This document shows positions 26,001 through 35,004 of a DNA stretch of 64,000 bases, piece after piece. Origin of the DNA: Hyphomicrobiales bacterium. Its GTDB lineage: Bacteria > Pseudomonadota > Alphaproteobacteria > Rhizobiales > Rhizobiaceae. How positions within the stretch are numbered: the first letter of the stretch is position 1; each line of letters opens with the position of its first letter. The DNA lies in NCBI GenBank assembly GCA_900468065.1, contig UBTA01000060.1:1-64000 (forward strand), read 5' to 3'. The notes beneath the pieces are model-generated. The model saw only the letters and a program-made list of their open reading frames with translations, had not been told where the DNA came from and ran no database searches. The position numbers were made by a program, and so were the translations under genes.

Positions 26001-26849
26001 TCAACTGCGAGCTTCATCGACGTTCCAAGTCAGTGTGCGACGTTCCGCCCAGGAGACGATGGCGAAAAACAAGCCAGAAAACGCCGATCCGACAACGATG
26101 GTGGCGTAGAGCAAAGGGGAGTTGTAGTTATAGGTTGCCTGAATGATCAGGGCTCCGAGACCGTTGCTAGCCCCAATCCATTCGCCCACGATCGCTCCGA
26201 TCACAGCCGTAGATGCGGCAATCTTCAAAGCAGAGAAGAGGTATGGCAAAGAGCTTTTTATACGGAGCTTGACAAAGACCTCGCGTGGAGATGCTGAAAG
26301 TATTCGCATCAGTTCCAATTGCTGTGCCGAGACGTTCCTCAAGCCACGGGTCATGTTGACAAGGGTAGGAAAGAAGCAAATGAGAGCTGAGATCGCAATC
26401 TTTGCTTCGAGGCCGTTTCCAAGCAAGAGAACCAGGATAGGCGCATAGGCGAGGACCGGAACCGTGTGAACCATCACCGCGATCGGAAAGAACGCCTCTT
26501 CTGTCGTCCTGTGATAGACAAACACTGTTGCGATGATCAACGCCGCTAGATTACCAATGATGAAGCCTAGAATTGCCTCCGTCGCAGTCGTAAGCAGATT
26601 TGACATCAGCAGCCCGAAATCTGCGTAGAGCACTTGGGCTACAGCGCTGGGGGCAGGGGCAAGAAAGGGAGGGATTTCGAACCCTCGCACAGCGATTTCC
26701 CAAATCGCTAGAATGCCGAAGCACGCAACTGCTGGAAGTAATCGCTTGCGCCACTGGAGCGCTCGGATCCGAGCCTGATAGCGCTCACGTTCACCATCGT
26801 CAGCGCTGAAGCCCCGATGTGGCAGGGCCTGGTCCATTATCGTAGTCAT
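26001..26849 (-). CDS. ABC transporter permease, nitrate/sulfonate/taurine type
   Basis: A 282-residue inner-membrane protein with about six hydrophobic segments and the BPD_transp_1 cytoplasmic loop that contacts the ATPase (residues near 180-200, LELMRILSASPREVFVKLRI by its ASPREVFVKLRIK core). SsuC/TauC/ThiX-like permeases have this layout. The ATG at 26849 overlaps the ATPase stop (TAATG); an earlier GTG was rejected. It works with the ATPase and the Tat-exported binding protein upstream to bring in the substrate of the catabolic operon. Confidence 0.92.
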   Translation of the reverse strand: MTTIMDQALPHRGFSADDGERERYQARIRALQWRKRLLPAVACFGILAIWEIAVRGFEIPPFLAPAPSAVAQVLYADFGLLMSNLLTTATEAILGFIIGNLAALIIATVFVYHRTTEEAFFPIAVMVHTVPVLAYAPILVLLLGNGLEAKIAISALICFFPTLVNMTRGLRNVSAQQLELMRILSASPREVFVKLRIKSSLPYLFSALKIAASTAVIGAIVGEWIGASNGLGALIIQATYNYNSPLLYATIVVGSAFSGLFFAIVSWAERRTLTWNVDEARS

Positions 26850-27658
26850 TAACACGTCTCCAATACGCGGCGTAGCTGAGCGACAAGATCGACAAATCCC
26901 TTGGTCTCCCGAAGGGAAACCTTCCTATTGCCCGGCAACGGGATAGGAACAATTTCCTTTACTCTCCCTGGATTGGCCGCCAACAAAAGCACGTTTTCTC
27001 CAAGGAACGCGGCCTCGTAGATCGAATGCGTGACGAACAGGATCGTCGTTCCAGTGCTTGCCCAAATTTGAAGCAATTCCTCGTTCAGACGGTCTCGGGT
27101 AATTTCGTCCAAAGCACCGAACGGTTCATCCATCAAAAGAAGCTTTGGGTCAGTGATTAGGGCGCGTGCGATTGCGACGCGCTGGCGCATGCCCCCCGAA
27201 AGCTCATGCGGGAAGGCATGTTCCCACCCTGCGAGTCCGACTAACTGGAGCAGCTCTTTCGAAGACCACCGTTGTTTTGTCGGCTTCTGGCCGCCAATTT
27301 CCAATGGCAACTCGACGTTTTGAATCGCCGTGCGCCAAGGCAGGAGTGCTGCATCTTGAAAGACAAATCCAATATCTCTACGGCCACGTGCCACAGATGG
27401 ACTGGATCCGAGGACCGTCACGCTTCCCGACGCGGGTTCGATAAGGTCGGCAACCACTCTTAGCAAAGTCGATTTCCCACACCCTGATGGGCCAAGAAGT
27501 GTGAGGAAAGCACCTGCGGGAACTTGCAGATCAATATTGTCCAAGGCCGTGACCGTGCCCCGGTCGGTCGTGAAACGAACCGTGACGTTGATGATGTCGA
27601 CCGCCGTAGCGCGACCGGGAGAGGAATGCGTTGATAGTTTGAGAGATGTTTGGGTCAT
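26849..27658 (-). CDS. ABC transporter ATP-binding protein, SsuB/TauB-like
   Basis: A 269-residue ATPase with Walker A GPSGCGKST (56-64), Q-loop Q101, signature LSGGMRQR (153-160), Walker B LLLMDEP (173-179) and switch histidine in VTHSIYEAAF. The ETRDRLNEEL-type helix after Walker B and the AANPGRVKEI tail are typical of the nitrate/sulfonate/taurine importers. It lies 7 bases after the binding-protein gene and overlaps the permease start (TAATG). Confidence 0.95.
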   Translation of the reverse strand: MTQTSLKLSTHSSPGRATAVDIINVTVRFTTDRGTVTALDNIDLQVPAGAFLTLLGPSGCGKSTLLRVVADLIEPASGSVTVLGSSPSVARGRRDIGFVFQDAALLPWRTAIQNVELPLEIGGQKPTKQRWSSKELLQLVGLAGWEHAFPHELSGGMRQRVAIARALITDPKLLLMDEPFGALDEITRDRLNEELLQIWASTGTTILFVTHSIYEAAFLGENVLLLAANPGRVKEIVPIPLPGNRKVSLRETKGFVDLVAQLRRVLETC

Positions 27659-27665
27659 TCTGGCC

Positions 27666-28703
27666 TCATCCGATCTTAGGACGGTGAGCGGCCGTTGCTT
27701 CCAGGAGTGTCGTCGTTATCACGTCGGAAACGATGGGTTTCCCGGCTGGGAGCTGACCAATCTCATCGAACAAGTCGATCTGTTTTTGCCAAACCTCTGG
27801 TTGGAAAGTTCCCCATCCGGCCCGCTCGGTGTTCCGGTCGAACTCCAGGCCAAGCATGACTGGAGCTGTCAACGCCTCGTCCTCGCGCACTAGGTTGGGA
27901 TATTCTTTGACCAAGATATCGACGGCTTTTTCCGGATTCTGACGGGCGTATGCCCAACCCTTTGAAGCCGCACGAATGAAAGCAGCGATCAGGTCTTGCT
28001 TTGTCTCCAACGTCTCTTTGGTGGCGTAGTACGGCAACGCATAGAGCTGTACCCCATTGTCCCAAAGCTTCATCGTGACGTAATCGGGGCCGAGCACCCG
28101 CAGGGCAGTGGTGCTCGTCTGCCACCCGGCAATGGCATCTACCTGTCCGGTTGCCAGCGGCGACATGTTATCGCCGATGATAACCTTATCGATCTGATCC
28201 TCGGTGATATTGTTCTTCTTCAGAACCGCCGCCAAAAGGTTTTGGCCAGAAGCCTCGACCCCAATGCGTTTACCGATCATGTCTTTTGCGACCCGAATAG
28301 GTTTTTGGGGAAGTGAGAAGTACGCGTATGGATGCTGTTGAGCACCGACGGCAAAGCATTTGACGGGGATTCCCTGCGAAGCAGCCAGAATGACTTGTGT
28401 GCTGGACGAAACTTGCCCGAGTTCAAAGCCGCCTGCGGCGACTACCGCAACACCATCAATGCTCGGACCTCCCGATTGTATCCGAAGATCAATGCCTTCG
28501 GCTTCGAAATAACCTAGCTGGTTAGCTGCAATTTCACCGATCTGGTTGCCTCCCGCAAACCAGCTCAGTTGCATGTTTAATGTCTTCGTCCCCGTCGCAG
28601 CAAGTCCGCGGCTTGCAACAATCGATGGAAGAGCAAGTCCTACTGCAATCGCAGCACCTGACTTGATGAGAAGCCGTCTGGAAATTTCGTTTTGTTTCAT
28701 CAT
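27666..28703 (-). CDS. ABC transporter substrate-binding protein, NMT1/SsuA-like, Tat-exported
   Basis: A 345-residue periplasmic binding protein of the NMT1/THI5-like (SsuA/TauA) superfamily. The N-terminus has a twin-arginine signal (SRRLLIK, arginines 9-10, then a hydrophobic stretch and a cleavage region near SRGLAA at 31-36). LNMQLSWFAGGNQIGEIAA and GYFEAEGIDLRIQSGG (by YFEAEGIDLRI) match the ligand-domain start. The ligand is unknown; relatives bind sulfonates, pyrimidine-like compounds, phthalate-type acids and thiamine precursors. The double ATG at 28703/28700 follows AAAGGGA. It is the first gene of the nine-gene operon. Confidence 0.92.
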   Translation of the reverse strand: MMKQNEISRRLLIKSGAAIAVGLALPSIVASRGLAATGTKTLNMQLSWFAGGNQIGEIAANQLGYFEAEGIDLRIQSGGPSIDGVAVVAAGGFELGQVSSSTQVILAASQGIPVKCFAVGAQQHPYAYFSLPQKPIRVAKDMIGKRIGVEASGQNLLAAVLKKNNITEDQIDKVIIGDNMSPLATGQVDAIAGWQTSTTALRVLGPDYVTMKLWDNGVQLYALPYYATKETLETKQDLIAAFIRAASKGWAYARQNPEKAVDILVKEYPNLVREDEALTAPVMLGLEFDRNTERAGWGTFQPEVWQKQIDLFDEIGQLPAGKPIVSDVITTTLLEATAAHRPKIG

Positions 28704-28838
28704 TAGTTCCCTTTGTTCCCACAACAATTCTTTGCTGACGCTGTTTCGTTGACAAAGGTAGATCAGAGGAGTGCTATCGCGAAGAACAAAGATTCGCGAG
28801 AGGCGATGCTTTTAAGGCAGCACCTTAGGGAGTGAGTG

Positions 28839-29762
28839 ATGCATGCGACTCTACTGAAATATATCGATCAAGTGGCTCGAGTTGGCTCCATCCGAAAAGC
28901 CGCGGCGGTGCTCAATGTGGCTTCGTCTGCCGTAAACAGGCAGATCCTCAAGCTTGAAGCGGAAGTCGGGACAAAAATCTTTGCTCGGGTCGGCAACGGA
29001 GTTCAGCCGACGCCAGCTGGCGAAAAGATTATAAGCCATGCTCGAAAGACCCTTGCAGAATGGCAGGATGTACGGCGTGGGCTGTCGTCTCTAAGCGACG
29101 ACGTTCATGGGGAGGTCCGGATCGTATCAATCCCGTCTCTCATGGTCAGGATCCTACCACGGGCCATCGCAGCCACTACCAGTTTGCATCCCAATATCTC
29201 CTACTTCGCAATCGACACCGGCCCGCGGGAGCAGACCGAGGAGATGAGAGCGGGGAGGCCAGATGTCGCAGTCCAGTTCATTGATCAAAGACATCGGGAT
29301 TATGTCATCGCCGCTCGTTTAAAGCTTCATCTAGGAGCCGTTATGAGGAATGATCACGTATTGGCCGATCACGAGAGCCTAACATTGACCGATTGCGCCT
29401 CGTTTCCTGTTGTCATGCTAGACCAACCATGGCTGCTCAGCATGCTTGCCGAGGCAGAATTTTCCCATACCGGCGCGCTTTTCCGCCCTATCGTAACAAG
29501 CAACTCGCTTCAATTGACGAAGGAAACCATACGCTCGGGTCTTGGCATAGGATTCTTCACGCCGGTCGGGTTCTTCGATGAGCTTGAGAGTGGTGAGTTC
29601 GTGCATGTAGCGCTTAAAGAACCTGAGTTATTGATCAGCGAGATTGGAATTTTGGTGCATCGGGAAAGACAGCACAGTCCGGCTGTAAAAGCCCTGGTAA
29701 GCCAATTGATCGTCGAATTTTCGAAGATGGAGGAAGAGGTGAAACGACTTTCTTCCAATTAA
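28839..29762 (+). CDS. LysR-family transcriptional regulator of the catabolic operon
   Basis: A 307-residue LysR regulator with an N-terminal winged helix-turn-helix (residues 4-62: YIDQVARVGSIRKAAAVLNVASSAVNRQI, by the SIRKAAAVLNVASSAVNR recognition core) and the effector domain at about 90-295. The ATG at 28839 was chosen over the GTG at 28836 because AGGGAG lies about 7 bases upstream. It is transcribed away from the binding-protein gene, with 135 bases between. That is the usual arrangement of a LysR regulator with the operon it controls. Confidence 0.93.
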   Translation: MHATLLKYIDQVARVGSIRKAAAVLNVASSAVNRQILKLEAEVGTKIFARVGNGVQPTPAGEKIISHARKTLAEWQDVRRGLSSLSDDVHGEVRIVSIPSLMVRILPRAIAATTSLHPNISYFAIDTGPREQTEEMRAGRPDVAVQFIDQRHRDYVIAARLKLHLGAVMRNDHVLADHESLTLTDCASFPVVMLDQPWLLSMLAEAEFSHTGALFRPIVTSNSLQLTKETIRSGLGIGFFTPVGFFDELESGEFVHVALKEPELLISEIGILVHRERQHSPAVKALVSQLIVEFSKMEEEVKRLSSN

Positions 29763-29817
29763 GGCTGACCAGCAGATCATGCTCCAGCCTGACACGACTA
29801 CTGTGTTGATTATAGCT

Positions 29818-31424
29818 AGTGCCCGTCCATAAACGGCTGTTTTTATAGGATTTTCAAAGGTTTCTTGCGCGTTGAAGGTTTTTTCGACGTGTGATGGCAC
29901 AAGACCATGCAGGTTATGGCCCGAAGAGCGATCTGGCGGCAATTGGGTCATGGGGTATCGGCCGACGCTCGCCGGGCGTGCTCTAATCGCTGCCGGATGA
30001 CGGGCGTCAGGTCGGCCTGAGGCGGGCGAAGAGGGCGAGGTTGTAAGCGACCACGGAGGACCAGACATAAGCCTTGAAGTGGTCGAGCCCGCGCCAGGTG
30101 CAGCGTCCCAAGCCATAAGCGCGTTTCAGGCAAGAGATGCCGGCCTCGATGCCGGCGCGGAAGTTGCGCAGCTTGCGATAGACCCAGCGGCTTGTGACCA
30201 TGTCTTCGATGCTGAGGCCGCACTTCTTGTGGAAGCCCATGTCGCGGACGCCGCAGGCTTTGGCTCCGCGCAGATTGGCGCGGCTGGCATAGCCTCCGTC
30301 GGCTGCCGACTGCGCCTGGCCATAAAAAGCGATGTGGCGTTCCAGCATCGGCAGCAAGCGCTTGCTGTCGGCCGGGTTGCCGGCTTCCACGACGAGGTCG
30401 ACGACCAGTCCGCTTCTGCCGGTCGTCAGATTGAGTTTGTGGCCGTAGTCGACGTCGCGGCTGCCCTTGACGATCATGTCCGCATGCGGTTCGAACAGGC
30501 TCACCAGCTACTCGCCGGCCGGGACCGGCTGCCCGGCCACGACCCGCCGCTCGGTCTGGGCGATGATCCGCGCGATCAGCGGCCGGTAGTGGCGGAGCTG
30601 GGCCTGCCACAGTTCGCCAGCCGGGCCCGCAGTCCGGGGCAACTGTTCACTCGCCTGCTGCAGCTAACTCAAGGTCGTGCGCGTGATCTTGAGCAGTGCG
30701 CGGTAGTGCTTCACCCGTTTGGGGCGGCCGCGGGTATATTCGATCGCCCGAGCCCGCTTCTTTGCCGCGCGGCGATGGTCGTGCCATGGGATGATGCTAC
30801 CCAGTGCATCGCCCTGCTGCAACAGCCGCACCATCACCCGCACGGCGTCCCATAACAGGCTGCTGTCGCTCGGCTCATGGATCAGTGCGGCGGTGACGGT
30901 GCTGTCCACCCGCACGACCTTGCCATTTTCCAGCTTCTCCCGCTTGGCGCTCGCCAGTAGCACCCGGTTGATCTCTTCAAAGGTTTGCGCCCGGATCGGG
31001 CTGATCGTCTTGTGCAGGACCGACTTCTTCGGGCTCCATCCCCACGGGAGCCGGGCGAAGGCTCGGAACGAGGCGGAGTCCTCGAGATGAAAGGCCAGCT
31101 CCTGATAACTCAACTGGCGATGCTGCTTGAGCAAGGCGCAGCGCAGCACGGCTTCCGCCGGCAGGCCTTGCCGGCCGGTCTCCCTGAGACCATGCCGGCG
31201 CAGGTCGCGTGTCACCAGCCCGAGCAGATCGCGATGCTCATCCAGCCATTGCGACATCGCCTTCAGTTCACGACCGATCTCGTGTTCGGCGAAAAGATCG
31301 AATATGCTTGCCTAGACGGTGCGTTCTTGGCGCATTGTCGGCTCCGGCGGTTACGGGCTTTGCCCGCGGAAATATCACGATTCATCCAATAATTTTAGCA
31401 ATTTATCGTTTATGGACAGGCACT
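29818..31424 (-). mobile_element. Insertion sequence with terminal inverted repeats and AGCT target duplication
   Basis: A 1607-base element. The left end AGTGCCCGTCCATAAACG (29818-29835) and the right end CGTTTATGGACAGGCACT (31407-31424) are inverted repeats with 17 of 18 matches. AGCT flanks both sides (29814-29817 and 31425-31428), a 4-base palindromic target duplication. It carries one DDE transposase frame on the minus strand, of the ISNCY/IS1182-like group by pattern. It inserted just beyond the LysR gene. The transposase is interrupted by three stop codons, so the copy is probably not autonomous. Confidence 0.88.
30007..31335 (-). pseudogene. DDE transposase with three in-frame TAG codons
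   Basis: One reading frame of 442 codons from the ATG at 31335 (MRQERTV) to the TGA at 30007-30009, broken only by TAG at 31312-31314 (codon 8), 30664-30666 and 30508-30510. Sequence on both sides of each TAG stays in frame and transposase-like: GRELKAMSQWLDEH at the start, VVRVDSTVTAALIH with the first catalytic D, SAADGGYAS with the second, and FRAGIEAGISCLKR with the E. No frameshift or deletion is seen. The first TAG is probably a CAG (Gln) codon after one transition. It is either a recently killed transposase or, less likely, read through. Confidence 0.85.
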
Positions 31425-31686
31425 AGCTAGGGTTAGACCCAGTTTTTCATTTCGGACAGTTCCGCTAAAATACAGGGCCGGCTCTGAAAATCTGGACAAG
31501 GGGAGTACGTGCATTCCGTCTTGATTAGCCGCCTGTCGGCTTCAAGGGCAACGGCATAGTCTCGCCTTTTGACGACCGGTTGCCCGTGGTGAACAAAGTG
31601 CGCTGTTCTCGATGTCTAGGGTGGGCGCAAGCCGTGGTGAGCAAGAACCGCAGTTGGTATCGGGCAAGATGCCTGATCAGTATCTT

Positions 31687-31712
31687 CGCCTTGAAGGGAT
31701 TTGAACGGTCGA
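31687..31712 (+). repeat. Boundary repeat, copy B
   Basis: CGCCTTGAAGGG followed by ATTTGAACGGTCGA. It is a diverged member of the five-copy dispersed motif, in the same orientation as the others. It lies 260 bases right of the insertion sequence. Confidence 0.5.
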
Positions 31713-31781
31713 CTCCCGTATCGTGCGCGCTAACGCAATAAAAGACTGTTCGACCTCTGCTGAGCTCATACCACTTTTTCT

Positions 31782-31823
31782 CCGGTGGTCCGTATCCGGT
31801 GGTCCGTATCCGGTGGTCGGTAT
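31782..31823 (+). repeat. Three-unit 14-bp tandem repeat
   Basis: CCGGTGGTCCGTAT occurs at 31782-31795 and 31796-31809, then with one change (C to G) at 31810-31823. The role is unknown. It could be a replication-slippage product or a protein-binding array. Confidence 0.8.
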
Positions 31824-32032
31824 AGTAACCGTTCATTCAGGTTTAATCCGAGACATCGGTGTCGAAATTGCCAATCGGGGCGTCCAATAATGCGTTCAAT
31901 TCAAATTAACTGACGGTGGATATCGACTTAGTCGGAACCAAGACACGCAGCGCCTTCAGGTAGGGGTTGCGTGCTTCTGCAAGTTTGGAAAGGACAGCAT
32001 CTAGTCTGGCTTTCGCTTCGGAAAGCTACTCC

Positions 32033-33187
32033 TTAGCTAGAAGTCAAAGATTTTGCGGCCAGGATCGCGGCGAGAACTACGGGAATGACAACCCAATAGG
32101 ACATCCGGATACCGAAATGCTCGGCAACGAAACCGAGCATTGGCGGGCCAACGAAAAACACAATGAACGTAGTCTGGCTGAGGGCCGCGACGTTAACGGG
32201 CGAAGGACGATCCGTCCGCTGCGCCGCTGCAGAGATCGCAAGTGGATAAAGCGACGAGCAGCCGATGCCAATGAGGGCGAAGCCAACAAGTGCGATACCT
32301 GGGTGGGCGGCGGTTGCCACCGTTACGAGCCCAAAGGTGGTAATCCCAAGTAGAGCGACAGCAACCAATTTTGGACTATAGCGGTCGACAATTGGGTCCA
32401 TGAAAAGCCGCCCCAGTGCTATTGCCAACGAGAAGATCGTCGGACCGAGACCTCCGATGAAGGGAGCAGCATCAAACACGTCGCGCATGTAGATGGCAGA
32501 CCAGTCGACACTTGCCCCCTCGGCGAGCAGTGGCGCAGCACCGACCAAGCACAGCGGCATCAAACCAATCGTTGGGAAAGAGATCAGCGAATTTTTCCCA
32601 GTTTGTTGGTCCAACCGTGGAGGAGCGCTCTCCACCCTGGAAAGTACGAAGGTCCCCGCGAGGAATATACAGCCGACGACGATGAGCATGTGAACTTCAA
32701 CGGAAACGTCTGCTTGGCGGAATGCGGCCGCTATCAAAGCCGATAGAAAGAAGCCCAGGCTCCAGAGACCGTGAGCACGGCTCATAATCCTGTATCCTAA
32801 AGCGGCCTCATGTCGATCTGTCTCGATATTCGAATTAATCTCGAACATACCGGTAAGAATGCCTGCCACAAAGAACAAGGGAGCTGCCGAGAGCGCGGAA
32901 GGCATCCACGGGATGGTCGCAAATAGCAATGATGCACCCAAGACGGAAACGAGCGCTGACCATTTCGCGCCCAGACGTTCTACGAACCTGACGGAGAACG
33001 TGAGACCGGTCAGCACCCCCGAAGACAGCGAAATCAGCAAAATTCCCAGCTGCCCTTCGCTCAACCCGAACTTTGTCTGAAGGTCAGGAAGCCTCGCAAT
33101 CAATCCGCCAAGAGAAACGGCAACGGCAAACTGGGTGAAAAAGATGCGATGATGGGGCTTCACGTCGTCGATCCGTGTTTGCTTCAT
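32033..33187 (-). CDS. MFS transporter
   Basis: A 384-residue inner-membrane protein with about 12 hydrophobic segments in two halves. The loop RFVERLGAKWSALVSVLGAS between segments 2 and 3 (by RFVERLGAKW) is the degenerate MFS A-motif. GLGPTIFSLAIALGRLFMDP and the QTTFIVFFVGPPMLGFVAEHFG stretch (by GPPMLGFVAE) resemble YbjJ/fucose-permease-like MFS proteins. The substrate is unknown. The ATG at 33187 was preferred to an in-frame TTG at 33199. It stands alone; the 290 bases upstream (33188-33478) hold nothing recognisable. Confidence 0.88.
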   Translation of the reverse strand: MKQTRIDDVKPHHRIFFTQFAVAVSLGGLIARLPDLQTKFGLSEGQLGILLISLSSGVLTGLTFSVRFVERLGAKWSALVSVLGASLLFATIPWMPSALSAAPLFFVAGILTGMFEINSNIETDRHEAALGYRIMSRAHGLWSLGFFLSALIAAAFRQADVSVEVHMLIVVGCIFLAGTFVLSRVESAPPRLDQQTGKNSLISFPTIGLMPLCLVGAAPLLAEGASVDWSAIYMRDVFDAAPFIGGLGPTIFSLAIALGRLFMDPIVDRYSPKLVAVALLGITTFGLVTVATAAHPGIALVGFALIGIGCSSLYPLAISAAAQRTDRPSPVNVAALSQTTFIVFFVGPPMLGFVAEHFGIRMSYWVVIPVVLAAILAAKSLTSS

Positions 33188-33478
33188 TGCCGTCTGCAAT
33201 GTTCTGGGGCTGCCGGTTGTTCCTTTGATACGGCATCACCCCCCTCCAACTCTCCACACACGGCGTTCGTCGTCTCAAGACCCGACCACCTTCGCGGATT
33301 AATATCCGGTCATCTCCCTGGTACCCACGCCTGCCATGCACCCGTGTCCCCAAACGGGTTCTACCAGTAGAAGGTGGAAGTAGACGTCACCGTCCTTCAA
33401 TTCCGGGAACAGATAGCTACGCGCTTCGTTCTCAAGTCAGATGGTCGCTCCCAGCGCGGCTGAACGTCGGAGAAAAAT

Positions 33479-33709
33479 GTGGAAAACGCATCGAAGAACC
33501 TCGCTGACGAATATCGGCGACTAGGCGGTCGCCGTGTAGCAGTGATCGACGACAACCTTGGCTCATCGCGAGATTGGGAAGGCGACAAGCCGGAGGCTGC
33601 CAAGTTTTGGAACGAGCGCATCGCCTCACTATCGGACCGTGAAAAACGTGATGTAGAAAGCTTCCTTCCCTCACTCAACGATGAGAGCGACGAGCCATTA
33701 GGCAAATAA
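33479..33709 (+). CDS. Small acidic protein of unknown function
   Basis: A 76-residue hydrophilic, acidic protein (VIDDNLGSSRDWEGDKPEA in the middle, SLSDREKRDVESFLPSLND at the end). It starts at a GTG at 33479 with GGAG 7 bases upstream. The composition is that of a real cytosolic protein. No family was recognised. It ends 51 bases before the cupin gene and may be co-transcribed. Confidence 0.5.
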   Translation: MENASKNLADEYRRLGGRRVAVIDDNLGSSRDWEGDKPEAAKFWNERIASLSDREKRDVESFLPSLNDESDEPLGK

Positions 33710-33760
33710 CAGCGGATAGTGCCTGAACCAGTGTGTTCTACCAAAGGAGTGAATGCCTAC

Positions 33761-34252
33761 ATGGAGTTGGAGAAGATCATTTTTCCCGTCAGCGGATGGG
33801 TCCCGAACAACCAGAGGCTCCCCGTTTTCGTTTACAAGGGTGCCCTGTCAATCAAGGCATCCTCGGACGTATTCGAGAAAATGTTCGCCGCAAATGGCTG
33901 GAAAGGCATCTGGAGAAACGGCGTTTTCAATTACCAGCACTATCATTGCGGGGCTCATGAGGTTTTGGGGATTGGCCAAGGCAACGCGACGTTGTTGATC
34001 GGGGGACCAGCTGGACGGGCAATTGAAGTCGTGACGGGTGATTGCCTTATTTTGCCCGCCGGGACAGGACATATGAACCTGGGGAGCTCGCCAGACTTCG
34101 AAGTTGTGGGCGCTTACCCGGTTGGCCAGGGGGCCGATATACAGACCGCCGCGCCCTCACCCGAGATGCTATCCAGGATTTCCGCGTTGGCCGTTCCGGA
34201 CACTGACCCGGTTCGAGGTTCGTCGGGGCCGCTTACGACGGCTTGGCGGTAA
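33761..34252 (+). CDS. Cupin-domain protein
   Basis: A 163-residue single-domain cupin. The first metal motif is seen as HYHCGAHEVLGIGQGNATLLIGG (around residues 58-80, H-x-H with E) and the second as GDCLILPAGTGHMNLG (near 95-110, with the terminal histidine). It resembles the YjlB-like cupins of unknown reaction. The ATG at 33761 is used here because AAAGGAG lies 11 bases upstream; an in-frame GTG 4 codons earlier lacks a site. It follows the small acidic gene on the same strand. Confidence 0.82.
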   Translation: MELEKIIFPVSGWVPNNQRLPVFVYKGALSIKASSDVFEKMFAANGWKGIWRNGVFNYQHYHCGAHEVLGIGQGNATLLIGGPAGRAIEVVTGDCLILPAGTGHMNLGSSPDFEVVGAYPVGQGADIQTAAPSPEMLSRISALAVPDTDPVRGSSGPLTTAWR

Positions 34253-35004
34253 TGTAGAACCTGACCATCGGTCAGTGAATTACACACCTGCGGAGGAGAC
34301 AAACTCCCCGTCCGTTTGAAAGGCTCCAGATGCGGTTACAGGACAGTACCCTTGAAGAGCTGCTCGCGGATATCGGCAGAACCTCGCCACGGATAAGCGG
34401 TAGCACCGCTGCTCTGGTGGCAGCTGGTCGCCCCACGACCGCTGGCCGACGTTCGTCGCCGCAGACTGGCCACGGAAGCCACCGGCGCTGAGGCGGCTCG
34501 CCGACGGATTGTTAAAAGGTGTGTTGGGTTCCTGCCATTAAGTGCGCTCGCGCTCAAAATTCGCAGCCAAACAAAAAGCGACCCCGCAGTTTCAGGCTGC
34601 GGTGTCGCAAGTGGGGATATACCGTTCAGGGCTCATCCGCACATATGATGACACTGGAATATACAGATGACAACAATAGAAACCGTTCACTTTGCCAGCG
34701 GATCGAGGGGGTTGCTGGCCGGTATGATGAGTTGGGTTGTCGGGGCCGGCGCCTTCGACGGGATACTTTGATGTTTGCAGATTGGCCTGTTCGCGCGGGC
34801 GGTACGTCATCGTAGACGTCAATTTGTTCGGGCATTGGAATTGGCTCGAGGTCCATTTCAGGGGGGCGAGGCGCGTCGGTGGCGAGTGATTCAGGATTGC
34901 CGCCGTCGCCTTTTCGATAACGAATGAAAATACGATGGTCGGGAGTTGCCCGATCTGTCGCAGTGGTGCGATATCGGCCCGTTGCACGGACCGGGAACCA
35001 GGCT
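34253..35004. other. Long intergenic region, no firm gene
   Basis: About 750 bases. A minus-strand frame at 34626-34856 begins MDLEPIPMPEQIDVYDDVPP and then becomes arginine-rich, but it has no convincing start site and ends in unlikely sequence. A GTTTGAAAGGCTCCAGATG stretch at 34314-34332 faintly resembles the dispersed boundary repeat. Nothing else was recognised. Confidence 0.4.

Larger units (their letters stand above)
31425..32032. other. Intergenic region with repeats, no supported gene
   Basis: About 600 bases between the insertion sequence and the MFS gene. It holds boundary-repeat copy B, a three-unit 14-base tandem repeat and, at 31440-31510, a stretch (TTCGGACAGTTCCGC, then TCTGGACAAGG) that resembles the worn end of another insertion element. 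An open frame from 31525 to 31836 on the minus strand runs through both repeats and is not believed. Confidence 0.5.

Noticed and set aside
34626-34856. Minus-strand frame beginning MDLEPIPMPEQIDVYDD
   Set aside because: The first 25 residues look protein-like, but there is no ribosome-binding site and the rest is arginine-rich and then hydrophobic; too weak to list as a gene.
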